Shown: positions 46,676-57,987 of the stretch, one piece after another | Layout: each line of letters opens with the position of its first letter | How positions within the stretch are numbered: position 1 is the stretch's first letter | DNA from: Rostratula benghalensis | Lineage: Eukaryota; Chordata; Aves; Charadriiformes; Rostratulidae | Assembly (NCBI GenBank): GCA_013399305.1 | Contig: VXAI01000035.1 | Coordinates: 195,015-259,014 of the forward strand | Direction: 5' to 3' | DNA length: 64,000 nucleotides | Notes under the pieces: model-generated | The model's input: the letters and a program-made list of their open reading frames with translations, nothing else | Told to the model about the DNA's origin: nothing | The model's database searches: none | Made by a program: the position numbers and the translations under genes

Positions 46676-49600
46676 GTAAAAAGGAAGACCATCTGACATA
46701 ATTATCATTGTTACCATGTTTTAAAAATATCTGTTTCCAAAAATAGGTGTTGGGAGAGGCTTATGCTTATTGGCATCTAAATTTTTACATTAAAGTACAC
46801 CAAAAAAAGTAGAAATGTATGGCTGGACAGAAGTCTGGCATTGCCTTCTCAGTCCCTTCAAACACTTTTAAAGGGGAGTTAAACTTCATGCGGCCTCAGT
46901 GCAGAGAACAACGTTCCCCATCAGTGCATATACTGAGACATATGCTGCCATCCTTGCAAAAGGGGGCTAAAATCACTGATTTTCTCAGAGTTTCACTGAA
47001 ATTTGTCCTGTATGGACACCAGTGCTCTCCAGCAATGTAGGCATTTTTCTATTTCATAATGGACAAGTTCTGTATTTTGAAGACCTGCATAAGGTCCTGG
47101 GTGAGTGTTCCCCATGGCTAGCAGCAACAGTCGTGTTCACTCCTGACTCTCTACAGAGCAAGAGATTTGCAGTTTCTGTGCCAAACCAGTCAAACCCCAC
47201 ATCTCACATCGTTCACTAGAAAATGAAGATGGTGAGCTGTACATGAGGCTGTTGTTCCTGTTCCCTGCCGGTGCTTAGACACACCTGGCAGAAAAGTTCA
47301 CTGTATGAAGTGTTTTCTACCTTGGTGAGACCTTTCCATGACGTTGTTTGAGAAATCTGGGTTTGCCAATTCCTTTGTTGTATAAAAAAACTATGCAGAT
47401 TGTTCCACACATTTATTGCCTGATTTCTTCCTCGTGGTTTTGTAACGCTCTTGTATTGTACCATTTGGTAAGCAACTCCCTGCCAAAGTCAGAGCATAAA
47501 GCTTGTAGAAGGCACTTGCAATCTTAGGAAGTAGCCAGGCAGGTGTTTTCTGCACAAATACAAATTATTCATTGAATTTATTCCAGCTGGGGTTTGCATG
47601 TGTGCATGCCTTCTTTGGAAAGTGTTTCAGCAAATATTAAAATCACAGGTACGTTAAGGGCATCAGCAAAATTCATGACAGTACTACAGGAATATTTGTA
47701 GAGAGTAATTTTGGGTATGCTCTGTAAAGCCTATAAATGCTTAAGGCTGTGTTCTTCACCTAAATGGTTAAACTCTGCCCTAAGACCATTTTGTCCAGAA
47801 CAGTAGGAAAGTACAAAAGAAATGAGAGTATACTTGTAGTGAAGAATACACAACCATACGAGAGGATTATTTGGGAAATTATAACAGGCAATTGAAGCCT
47901 CAGAGGCGTTCAAGAGACTTCACTGCTTCCAATAGCAAATTGTTTATGGGGAGAAATAAAGCTACATCTATTCTTTTTTTTTTCAAGTAGCTCTGGTAAC
48001 TTGTAAGATTTGTGTCACACTCCAAGCAGAAAATGATCACCAATTATATTCCAAAGAATAACAATAAAAGCTTGGTAAGGGGAAAGCAATACTGAGGTTC
48101 TTTAGTGAGCTCAGTAGCTTTAATTGCTATGCCTTTTTTTTGCTTGGTCCTGTTCTTCTCAAACTCACATTTCAGTTGTGCGCCTCTGGCTGTTAACCCT
48201 GTGGATTTCTTTTTGATATGAGAAAGCTTGTTTCCAATAATCCATAAGCCTCAAAAACCACCCCTTGATTTAGCGTCAAAGAGAAAAACATCTTTGTGCT
48301 CTTGTATTGCTGAGAAGTCACAGCAGCTTAATTTCTGACTCAACAGCCTTAGACAGAAGCAGGTTTGGTTTTGTTTTCGGGGTGGTTTTTTTTATTATTT
48401 TAATTTGTGTCCATCTTTCAAACCAGGAGGCATGAATTTCTCCTAAAAAAGAGATAACTTTCTTCACAAGCTTATGCCCTGTTGGATAGTCTGTGTTTTC
48501 CAAAGGGCGCCACACTATCCTCGTTATCTGATAGAGGATGGCAGTAGAGGGATGCAGAGGCATAAAACCTTTCTGGGGCAGGCAGATTAAGAAAGCTTTT
48601 CATTCCCACTGAGTTGGTGGCCAAGAGAGATGAACTAAACAGCGTGTTTTCTGCTTGCAGTTTATTCAATGGAGGGGCTGTACTTTACAGTAAGTACAAC
48701 AGGGAAGAAATATCTCGTTAAACTGGCCTTTCTCCTCACTGCTTTGATTCATGGTGGCAGATCAAAAATGTTATGGCTCACCTGGCAGTTTGAATGATCT
48801 TTCATCCAATTTTAGTCTTGCAAGTTGGACTCTGCATCCTTTTAAGTACTCCTCCACTGGAGGGCTGGGAATGCTTAGTTGGGCCAGTCAGACTCCAGGT
48901 AGCCCTGTCAAGCTCTAAAACAGGGACTTGAAGAGCCTTTGGATTTGCTGACATGTATTTCAAGCTTTTGAATCTCTAGTGCAGAACCTGGGGGAGGAAG
49001 AGTCCTCCTATTTCATAAATGCCAGCACACTTTCTTAGCATCAGTGGACCTCTTCCAGCCCCGGACAGCTTTGCTGGTGGGGTGGTTGGATCCTGTTAGA
49101 GTCCCTCTGGCTGTAAAACCCTGCTGCCATGAGGATCTGAATTTTTTTTTCTGATTATGAAACCTCCTCTGTCTGGGTTCATTGTTCTGCATGGACGTGC
49201 CATAGTGGAAGGAGCTTTGTTTGCAGGCTTTTAAAACCAATTGCTGAATTTGGGGTGTTCCTTTAAAACTTCCCATCACTGATAACAACTCACCATTTCA
49301 AAACCAGACACTCTGCTCTTGGATCTGGGGGGAAAGTGAAGCCTATATTTTATCCATAACTATGATAGTGTCTAATACTCCATATTTTTTAAAGACTATT
49401 TTAAAAAGGAGCCTTCTGATTTTGTGAGGAGGGCAGAAAGAAGCAGGTGGAGAGGAGCACAGATCAGGGAAGACTGTGGCATAAGCTTTCCCTTCTGTTA
49501 CCTGCAGGCACATTTAAACCAGCTGTTGCTGTATTAAAAAGTGGGGTTTTTTTAACATCTAAGATATATGCATAAAAATATGATACATTTACTCTGTCAA

Positions 49601-50733
49601 CTTAACCAAGTGTTTAGAAACAGCACCCTCTACTTTAAATGCTTCTCAAAGGTAGAAATAACTGGAGCTTTTTCTCTTTCCATCTCAGCTGGGTGACAAC
49701 ACATGGTGAGGAGACCTAGGTCAGCACAGGCTGAAGACTTCCCAAGGTCTGATATCTTGCCTGACCAGAAGCTTTGGCTGTGGTGTACGCTCAGTAGGTT
49801 TTTGCTGTCTCCATACACTCATGCAGATGCCAGTCATGGAACGACTTCTCTTCCCACTTCCATCTTGCAGAATGAAGCTGAGGGACCAGGTCCCCATCGT
49901 AGGCATTAGTGAAACACCAGTGAAACCAGTGGGATTGGTGGTACTAAATCCAGAGTCCAGAGCAAGATTTGAAATGGGAGCAGCCAACATGATCAATTGA
50001 GAAAGTGGGCAATGGTGGACCTCAGTTCTTCCCTTGCTCCCCTCCCCTCATATTTATAGGTTTCTAATTTCCGCTGTATAATGAATATCGCTCTTCATTA
50101 TAATTATGTTAAAAGGTACCAGCATGATGATTCAGAAACCCTTGAAGATATAGTCATATTTTCAGCAACAGATGGATTTAACACTGCAGATGGAGTGTTA
50201 AGAGTGCAGGTAATAACAAACTCAGCAATGTACTGTACTGAAATATAATTGGAAAGTATTAATCATATATTGGTTACTTCAGCTTCACTAAGTAGATGTT
50301 TAATTTTCATCAATCTTTTTACCAGATTCCCGGAAAGATTTCTGTGTAGACAGAGTGTGGCTTCTAGGTGAAATGATTGCCGAAGTTATTAATGACTAAG
50401 GCCTTGATCTTGCAGGCATGTGCCCATGGCTTACCCAGGCAGGCAGAATAAAAATCATTTGTGTTAATAAGGCTGTCAGACGGGACCCCATTCATATGGC
50501 CCAAGTTTTCAGCTGGTGACTAGTCAGTAGGAAGAGCAAGACCCCTCTCAACCTGGGGGCTGCTGGAAACACTCCAGCAGGAACAACGGGCTGAGGGATT
50601 TGGGGCAGAACACAAGCAATTTGAAAAGCCTCATTTGTAGAGGCGAGCCATGAGTCTAAGCCTTTGCAGGACTGGGAGTTAGCATGTAGACAAAACTAGG
50701 AAAGGCTATATTTTTGCCATTCCTTATTGTTTT
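46676..50733. other. unique stretch, no convincing gene
   Basis: No CR1 copy or RNA gene is present. A 29-nt segment 48661-48689 has a good acceptor (TTTTCTGCTTGCAG) and a perfect GTAAGT donor but is too short to judge. Other frames are short and on both strands. T runs lie near 47970 and 48386. Confidence 0.45.
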
Positions 50734-51037
50734 GGAGAGAGACCCTTTGTCAGGAGGTGTAGTGACAGGACAAGGGGTAACGGTTTTAAATTGAAAGAGG
50801 GGAGATTTAGATTAGATACTGGAAAGAAATACTTTGCTGAGAGTGGTGAGACTCTGGAACAGGTTGCCCAGAGACGTTGTGGATGCCTCAACCCTGGAAA
50901 TGTTCAAGACCAGGCTGGATGGGTCTTTGAGCAACCTGGTCTGGTGGGAGGTGTCCCTGCCCATGGCAGGGGGGTTGAAACTCAATATTCTTTAAGGTCC
51001 CTTCCAACTCTAACCATTCTATGATTTCTATGATTCA
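50734..51037 (+). mobile_element. CR1 LINE 3' end, ATTCTATG-tailed
   Basis: Homology begins near TTTGGAGAGAGACCCTTTGT and includes GAAAGAGGGGAGATTTAGAT and GGAACAGGTTGCCCAGAGAC. It continues through GTTCAAGACCAGGCTGGATG to the tail CCATTCTATGATTTCTATGA. One frameshift separates FRLDTGKKYFA from the rest of the ORF2 end. It is about 300 bp long, in the same orientation and subfamily as 43845-44137. Confidence 0.95.
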
Positions 51038-52430
51038 TTGATTTTCTCAGACTAAAGACCTTTTGACATTATCTGCACACAGAGAAATGTCTGCTGCTAT
51101 GTCCGTAACCCCTGTCATTTTACTGTTCCTCTTCCTATATTTGAAGCCTGAGTAATTCAGGGGATTTTTCACTCTGAGCAGGCCATGCAGGACCAGGGCA
51201 ATCAGTGATGCCTGGTTGCATACCATGACTCTGATTCTTTAATGAATGCTATTTATAATTAGGATTTCATTTGTAGGACCAGGAAGTGGCCCATGCTCTG
51301 GTGTGCCACCTGGGGACACAGGAAGCAGGGGCATACTGTAGGGCACAATTCCAGCTCATGCAGGGAAAATCTTCATCTTTTTTACAGCAGGAATATAAAA
51401 CATGATTTTTGGTGAAAATGAAAATATTTTTTTAAAAAATATGTTTCTGTGGATGATTTGCATTCACATTCTTCTCTGCATGCTCGGGCATCTGTTGAAG
51501 CTGCATCTCCATTGATTTCCTTGTGTGTTTTCCTTTTCCTGGTGGGAGTCCATAGCCATGTTGTGCCATGATGATTATGGACTGATCAGGCTTGTAAACA
51601 ACAATGTGAACAGTCAATACCTAAATTTAAAGTCCCATGACATATCATGGCTGAAAGCTGTGGTCTGGAAATAAAATTGAGCATGACTAGAAGCCACAGG
51701 TGAACGTGCTTCATAATGCAAAATTAGTGTGCTGTCTACTTTCTGACAGGAGTTTCTATGCCATTAAGATACAAACAGGCGCTGCTCGATTGACTGTGTT
51801 AATCAAATAAGGTTCTGGGGGTATAAATGACTCTAAATATGGTGCCTCTTTAAGGGTACCAGCCAAGTTGACTTGTTTGTAACACAGGCCCCACATTGCT
51901 GCTGTGGGCAGAGGGCAGCTTCTTGCTAGTATATGAAGACAAATAGTGTTTTTGCTTAATTTTTACTTACACTCAAAAATAATCTTTTCCTTGTCTTCCC
52001 TTCCTACTCTGTCTGGATTATGTGAGCGAGCAGCAAGCCCTGGAGCTGCAGTGGGGATTGCAGGCAGGGATGGGTGACCAGCGGGAGGATCAGCCAGGCT
52101 CATCTCTGAGCACCTCCATGCAATGGATGCTGAAGGTGGTGGCACAGAGCTGTTGTAAGTGGCTGCCCAGGCTCCAGCACTTGGGGCTATACATAGGACA
52201 AGAGTCATGGTGGGTGAATTTTCCCAGTTGGATGCAATCTGGAGATCCATCTCCATACTGTGCATACCGGTAGGACAGACTTTTCATCCTTCTGGCAATG
52301 TTTGAATTTTCCTTCGCTTCCCTCCCCCCTTATATATCTGAGAATTAATTGAATCAAAAGTGGTGTTATTTTTCAAGCATTTTAGATTTTATTGAAATCA
52401 TGTGTTTTATAAATTCTTCTGCATTTGCAG
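51038..52430. other. unique stretch, no convincing gene
   Basis: A near-perfect A/T palindrome (51424-51442) lies here. A GC-richer patch at 52020-52270 has open frames on both strands. The minus one (51963-52265, about 100 codons) ends beside a GTAAGT donor at about 51966-51971 but has only a poor acceptor. No domain is recognised. Confidence 0.45.
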
Positions 52431-52499
52431 CATGGAGACATGTTGCCTGGGAGAGGTTAATTCTCACTGTTCGCCAGCAGAACATTTTGTGAGGAACAG
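52431..52499 (+). other. candidate exon, 69 nt, with in-frame ATG
   Basis: A good acceptor (AAATTCTTCTGCATTTGCAG) ends at 52430 and a strong donor AACAG|GTGGGT starts at 52500. The open frame needs one base to complete its first codon and begins METCCLGEVNSHCSPAEHFV; it leaves two bases. The length is a multiple of three. Three cysteines in the first 13 residues suggest an extracellular fragment if it is coding at all. It is compatible in phase with the exits of 12440-12507, 38087-38163 and 46587-46675. No family is recognised. Confidence 0.22.
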
Positions 52500-52727
52500 G
52501 TGGGTTCCTCAGTGCTTATACACACAATAACATAACTTAATATGCATTAAGGAGCTGTCTAGGTCTGTGGAGAAAATACTTGGGTGCAATAGATCCCCTT
52601 TAATTAATTGTCTCATACTTTGCTCTAAAAGGCTTAAATTCCAGCTCAACCAAAGGGGTTTAATCAAAGGGGTGCAAGTTAAATCACCGGGACCTGTGAA
52701 AGCTGCAGAACCTCCCTCGTCTCCCCA

Positions 52728-52952
52728 TTGACATCAGGACTTCGACCTGTCCCTGTTTGCCCTGCATCCTCTTGGGATATGATGCTTGATCTTTCCAATT
52801 ACTGTGATGACTTTTTTTCATTTGTGATTCGTGACAAAGTGCTTTTGGATGAAAACTGTGATTCAAGCAAAATCGCAAACTGCCAACTTTATGAAGGCAT
52901 TTTATTTGCTAGCTCAGCCTGGGTGAAATTCGTCCAATGTATCACAAAATAA
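52728..52952 (+). other. protein-like open frame of 74 codons
   Basis: From an ATG at 52728 the frame runs to a stop ending at 52952, with acidic and hydrophobic texture (LDLSNYCDDFFSFVIRDKVL, then IANCQLYEGILFASSAWVKF). It lies in repeat-free sequence. A GTAAAT follows the stop closely, so an upstream donor is not evident. A minus-strand frame overlaps at 52684-52878. No family is recognised; it may equally be a conserved non-coding element that happens to be open. Confidence 0.12.
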
Positions 52953-53170
52953 AGGTAAATAACTTGTCTTTTAAAACTTGATAAATTATTGACAGAGGAA
53001 AAATGCCCCGAGTTAATCAATCTGCTGGTTTTGTCACCACTTTTCCCTTGAGGGTTTAGAAGTAGTGGAACATGCTTTAACAGTGGTCTGCTCTCATCAT
53101 TTGGAAGAGAGAAAACAAACATTCCTGCGTCTCAGCTCCTCATCAGTGTCTGAACTTGAATGAATCAGCT

Positions 53171-53214
53171 ATTGAGCTGAAGGAAATGAAATATAAATTG
53201 AGCTGAAGGAAATG
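53171..53214 (+). repeat. direct repeat of an 18-mer
   Basis: ATTGAGCTGAAGGAAATG occurs exactly at 53171-53188 and again at 53197-53214, 26 bp apart start to start. This is a recent small tandem duplication with 8 bp between copies. Confidence 0.9.
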
Positions 53215-55095
53215 TTCTCCGTGCAGCTGCAGAAACAGCTAGAGTTGTCAAAAGCTGATTTTTATCCCTTCAAAGACCAATATTTTGGGCCACATCATAT
53301 TCAATAGCTGGACTTTCTATAAAAGTTTGGCCTAAAGGTACTGCTTTAATACTATTTTTTTAAAGTTTATTAAAGTAAGCTTAATGAAAGATTGTCTTCA
53401 TTTCACTTGTGACTTTTGACACACATTTAGAAAGGAAAATCAGAATAGAAGCTACTCCTTTTAAATATTACTCCTGTTTCATCCTTGTTCATTATCACAA
53501 ACATAGCATTTAGTAGTCTCACAGAGTAAATTAAATATAAAATTGGGGGGGAGGGTGTTTAATTAATTTTGAAACTTACAACGCAGTAGTTTGTGTTGCA
53601 AAGGTGCTCTTGTCTGGGGGTCAGATAGTTTCATTTACTCATCCTGGCTTTGCTGGGCTTGTATGCACAACTGTGCAATGACATGTTCCTGGAACTTCTT
53701 GCATGGGCATCCTAAACAAATCCAAAACAATCTGGTTTCACACTACTTAGATTGCCAGGACTGCAGCCTAGACCCCTCTGGCTTCGGCACCAAATCACCT
53801 GGAATAAATTACTTCAACTCAGGTTGCTCTATTATCCTTGTTGTCTTAAGTGGAACCATTATTTAAATCTTATATTTTTTTCTGGGCAATTTCTTTGCAA
53901 TGTGACTTTCCTGGCTTCACTTTGAATGCACAAGGGAATATGACACGGTTTCTCCCTGCTCCTCTTCTCATGAATGCGTGGAGAAATGAAACACCATTAA
54001 AAGACAATCATCTTGTCAAATGCATTCATTATACAGGAGAGAAAAAAACCCAACAACATTCCTGTTTGTATGAGATACCATCCAAAATACTGACATGTTA
54101 TTAGTCAGTTCTCTACCACAGCAACAACTTGATTGTAGTTCAGATATAAAAATTATTGTCAAACTTATTGTTCAAGCCATTGGCATGAAGAGCTGTACTT
54201 CAACATGTTAAACTTTCTTTCAAGTTCAAAACCTGCTTCTCCCCTCCATCTACTTTAAGGGGTTTGGTTTGGGTTTTTGTTGTTTTTTTTTCCTCCACCT
54301 GCAATGGCAGCATCTTCTGAGACAGGAAAGAACTTTCTTTGCTGCTTTCTTCGCTGCTTTCTTCTTTCTCCCACAGGCAGAATGGACTTTCTAATCATTG
54401 CTGGTGTTGTACTGCTCCTCTGAAAGCTGTTCCTAGTGGGTATGTCTTCTAGAAGTACATGCCTCCTTGTTGCTGTTAAATAACATTTATCTGCCTTGAG
54501 ATCAACTGCATTGAGCATTTGTGGATGTTGGGTCTTTGTCTCTTGGATCCCCTAAAACATATTCCATGAGATCCCTTCAGTTTTCTTGAACATTTTGTGG
54601 GCTGTTGGGTTTTTTTAAAAATAATTTTCTTAAAGATGTAGTTGATTTTGAGCATGACAAGTCACTTTGGTACAGCATTGACACCTGCTCAATTTATAGG
54701 ATTGAACACTACATGCAAACATCTTTTCTTACATAACTGATATTTCTTATTTTAATACAGTACATTTTTAAAGCTGAACTTTGAAGCTGATCCCTCTATA
54801 ATGCTAAACAGAAGCCTTTTATTATTTTTAAAGGATTTGTACGCTGTCAGATGAACAGATGCTAACATGCACCTGTAGTCTGTCTCCATTGGGAACCATA
54901 TTTACTGCTACTGTTTAGAACTGTTCGAAAATTTTTTGAACCAACTTCATGATGAAAGAATAGGCTTTTATGTAAAAAAGCTTTAGTGAAAAGCATCTGC
55001 TTTATATGTCTAGTTTCCTTCTTTTTTTTTTTTCTGCTAGAACTAAAAATTGATGTATATCTTTTGACTTGAGAATTTCTGTTCAAAATACCAAC

Positions 55096-55112
55096 TTTTT
55101 TTTTTTTTTTTT
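55096..55112 (+). repeat. poly-T tract, 17 T
   Basis: The longest pure homopolymer in the window. No retroelement body adjoins it. Confidence 0.8.
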
Positions 55113-56318
55113 GCTCTGTGGAAACAAGGAGATGAAGAAGATTTATCTGAGGACTTGTCAAAATCCTGTCCAGACATGGTGATGACAACTTCTGTGTTTT
55201 AGCTACTTATCATGATTTGTTGATGTTTTAGATACTCTTGTTTGATATTTGTATTCATGAGGCTGAAGTAAATGGCTTATTTGGGGTTTATGCCTGATTT
55301 TGCTTTTGACTGTAATTTTCCAGGACATTGGCCAATTTCTTGTGCTGTGTTTTAGGAGCTGGTGGATAAAGGGTAAAGGGGTAAGATGAGAAAGGCAACT
55401 TGGAGACCCTGCAGCCTTACCTCTGAGGTGTTTAGTGCTTATACCTCCAATCAGTCATGAATTCCCAGCATTAAGTATTAGCTGTTTCAGAGCACTGGGC
55501 AGGCATCATCTGGACCTGTGAGATCCAGAAATAAAAAATCAAACCAAAGCAAGCACAGAGACAAACTAATGGCATGATCAGAAGAATGGAGAGTCTATCA
55601 TTAGAGAGGATTAAGAGTTTGGCTTATTGAACTCAGCAAAACAAAGCCTGAGAGGGAGACGGAGTTACCTTTGGGTATTTTCAGGTAATAAACAGAGTGG
55701 GTAAATAAAACCTAAACTATTTAGGCTAATAGGCAATATTGGCACAAAACCAAACACACTTAAACTGCTATGAGAAAATTCAGAGTAGCAATTAAAGGAC
55801 AATTTCTGTCCAGTAGAGGAAAAAGATTCTCAGCAGCTCTCAAATGGAGGCAAAAAAATTCCAAACTGGACCATAGCCTGTCTGTGAAAGAGGCTTTATG
55901 TCCTGACTAATGATGACTGGAGGGGACAGAAGGTGGCAGTGAGGTCTCTGGCTGCTCCCTTCAAAACTTTAGCTGTGATTATCCCTCCCACCGCCAATTA
56001 ATGCCCCCCAACCCACATTTCTAACTCTGTTTTCAGCTCTTGAATTGGTTCGTGTGCTGCTTCTGAGTATAATTTCTGAACCATTGCTATCTTCTCCTCC
56101 CTGGGGCATCATCCTCCTGTGGATCCCTTCATTCTGTCTCTGTTGGAGGGACAAGTGCAGTGACTGGTTGCTGTTTTGATGCAGTTCTTTATCCACCTCT
56201 ACTGCCTCATACTGCTCTCCTACTTTGTAATATGAACACTGTGTCCCTGCCCATTGATAACCAGGGGGTACCTTGTATAATATGATTTCACTTTCACATT
56301 GAACCTAGATTACCACCT

Positions 56319-56354
56319 TTTATTTTATTTATTTATGTATTTATTTTCTTTTTT
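56319..56354 (+). repeat. (TTTA)n-like tetranucleotide repeat
   Basis: Imperfect TTTA/TTTTA units run through the T-rich sequence. Confidence 0.7.
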
Positions 56355-56778
56355 TAAAGTCTGTATTTAAACCTGCATTGTTTTGGGCCCGACTGCAGTG
56401 GCTGGACTTACCCTGGGTAGAATGAAAATCAGGCTGTTCCCCCAGTTTGCAAAAGCCACGTGGAGACTGTCGCACTCTCACAAACTGGGTTGCACAGGAG
56501 CCAGCAGCAACATTCTGCTGCTCTAGAGATGAGTCATGCTGTTTCAAACTACTTGGCTAATCACTAAACTGAGATCTGCTGCTTCACAGACAATATATAA
56601 TATTTTCTCTGCCTTTGTGCACTACTTTACATTTTGGATCCTTTACCATTAGGATTTGAAGCATATAGACTGCATCTAATCCAATTTATCCCGTTCATCT
56701 TGGCAATGCTTGCAACGCTGACAGCTTAAAGAAAACACTTAATTTGACTAAGTGTGTTCAGTTTGCTTCTCAAAATAG

Positions 56779-56901
56779 TTGAAATCATTAAAGCCAGAGT
56801 ACCCCTGCACTGCGAGACCTGCAGTTCTGACCTACTTTGGCAAGTTCATTACAATTTGTGTGATCCTGCGGTCTTTGCTTACGCTGAAGGAGTTTACCTA
56901 G
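56779..56901 (+). other. candidate exon, 123 nt, phase 1-1
   Basis: A weak-to-moderate acceptor (TTTGCTTCTCAAAATAG) is paired with a strong donor CTAG|GTAAGA at 56902. The frame, with two bases completing the first codon, is open for 40 codons and contains VPLHCETCSSDLLWQVHYNL and then CDPAVFAYAEGVYL. Three cysteines and a class 1-1 phase would suit an extracellular module, but no family is recognised. The acceptor is the weak point. Confidence 0.18.
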
Positions 56902-57876
56902 GTAAGACCAGGCTCAGTGTTTCAGAAAAATTTGCTGCTTTTTAACCTGACTTTTAGAGAAACTCTTAGAGCAAGATCAGGGAATACTGGGGACCTGGTG
57001 TGGAGTATCGTGCTGGGCAGGGCAGAAGGAGGGCTGAGTGCCGAGCTCCCTGTGCAGATGCTCTCCTGCTCTAAGGCTCCTTGGATCCAGGTATCTGTAG
57101 TTATATGTATTCCTTGCTCTCTGTCAGAGGTGAGGCACAGCTGAGGGATGCAGAGCAGCCCTGAAAGTGCCCTGAAGAGCACAGGTGATTATGCAGGGTG
57201 GTTCAGTAGCACTGGAGCCTGCCTCTGCTGATGGGGTCATGGGCTGCATCCCCGTCCTCTGCTCAATACGCAGAGGACTTGTCACCAACCCCTCTGTGAC
57301 AGCATCTCAGCCTTCCCCTGCTGCAACCTAAGAGGAAGAAACGTAATCTAGGCTTACTGTAATCACCAAACACAGATCCCAGACACTGAGAAGGGTGGAA
57401 GAGAAGGGAGAAGCCATAAATGAGAGTAGAAATGGACCAAATGGGTCTGTCAGTGCAAGCAGTAACGTGGTATGCCAGTGTGAGGCAAGTGTAGTTGCAA
57501 ACACCCTCACAGATAACACCAAGGCAGCACAAGCATCAGGATGTGCTAATAAGCAGAGAATATGCCCTGAGCTCCTCAGTGGATTTACACCTTGACTAGT
57601 TCATGGCACTGTGTCTCTTCTGCCAATGCAGGTCACAACAGCTCATTTAGCTGCTGCGCCTGAAGTTTGGGGAGTTGTCAATGAACTCCCAATGTTCTGG
57701 GTGTCCTACAATGCAGTTTGTCATTTGGATTCATATTTAGTGTAGTTAATCACTTAAAAAATTATGGATTAGGTATCTGATCCCAATTTCTCACAAAACT
57801 TGCATTTAAAAAATCTGGTTATGAATGGCTGGTTTTGAACTGCTGGGTAAGACCAGGTGATGCAGTGTTGGGGTTT
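56902..57876. other. unique stretch, no gene seen
   Basis: Mid-GC sequence with overlapping frames on both strands and no domain. Confidence 0.5.
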
Positions 57877-57987
57877 GGTAGCTGTGGAGCATCTGTCTGT
57901 GATGATGAAGCTTGGTAGCAGTGGAGCATCTGTCTGTGATGATGAAGCTTGGTAGCAGTGGAGCATCTGTCTGTGATGATGAAGCAG
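57877..57987 (+). repeat. minisatellite, three 37-bp units
   Basis: Three head-to-tail units start at 57877, 57914 and 57951. Each begins GGTAGC and contains GTGGAGCATCTGTCTGTGAT. Unit 1 differs from the others at one base (GCTGT against GCAGT), and unit 3 differs at its last two bases. The near-identity points to recent expansion and likely copy-number variation between individuals. Because 37 is not a multiple of three, the minus-strand frame through it (57769-58005) reads the unit in three different frames and is not a real gene. Confidence 0.97.

Larger units (their letters stand above)
52953..56778. other. AT-rich unique stretch
   Basis: It contains a short local duplication (53171-53214), poly-T runs (17 T at 55096-55112; another near 55021-55034) and a (TTTA)n run (56319-56354). 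No gene or CR1 copy is seen. Confidence 0.5.

Noticed and set aside
48661..48689. 29-nt segment between TTTTCTGCTTGCAG and a perfect GTAAGT
   Set aside because: Good splice signals but too short to judge coding; not phase-compatible with neighbouring candidates.
51963..52265. 100-codon minus-strand frame ending beside a GTAAGT donor
   Set aside because: The upstream acceptor is poor and the patch is GC-rich with open frames on both strands.
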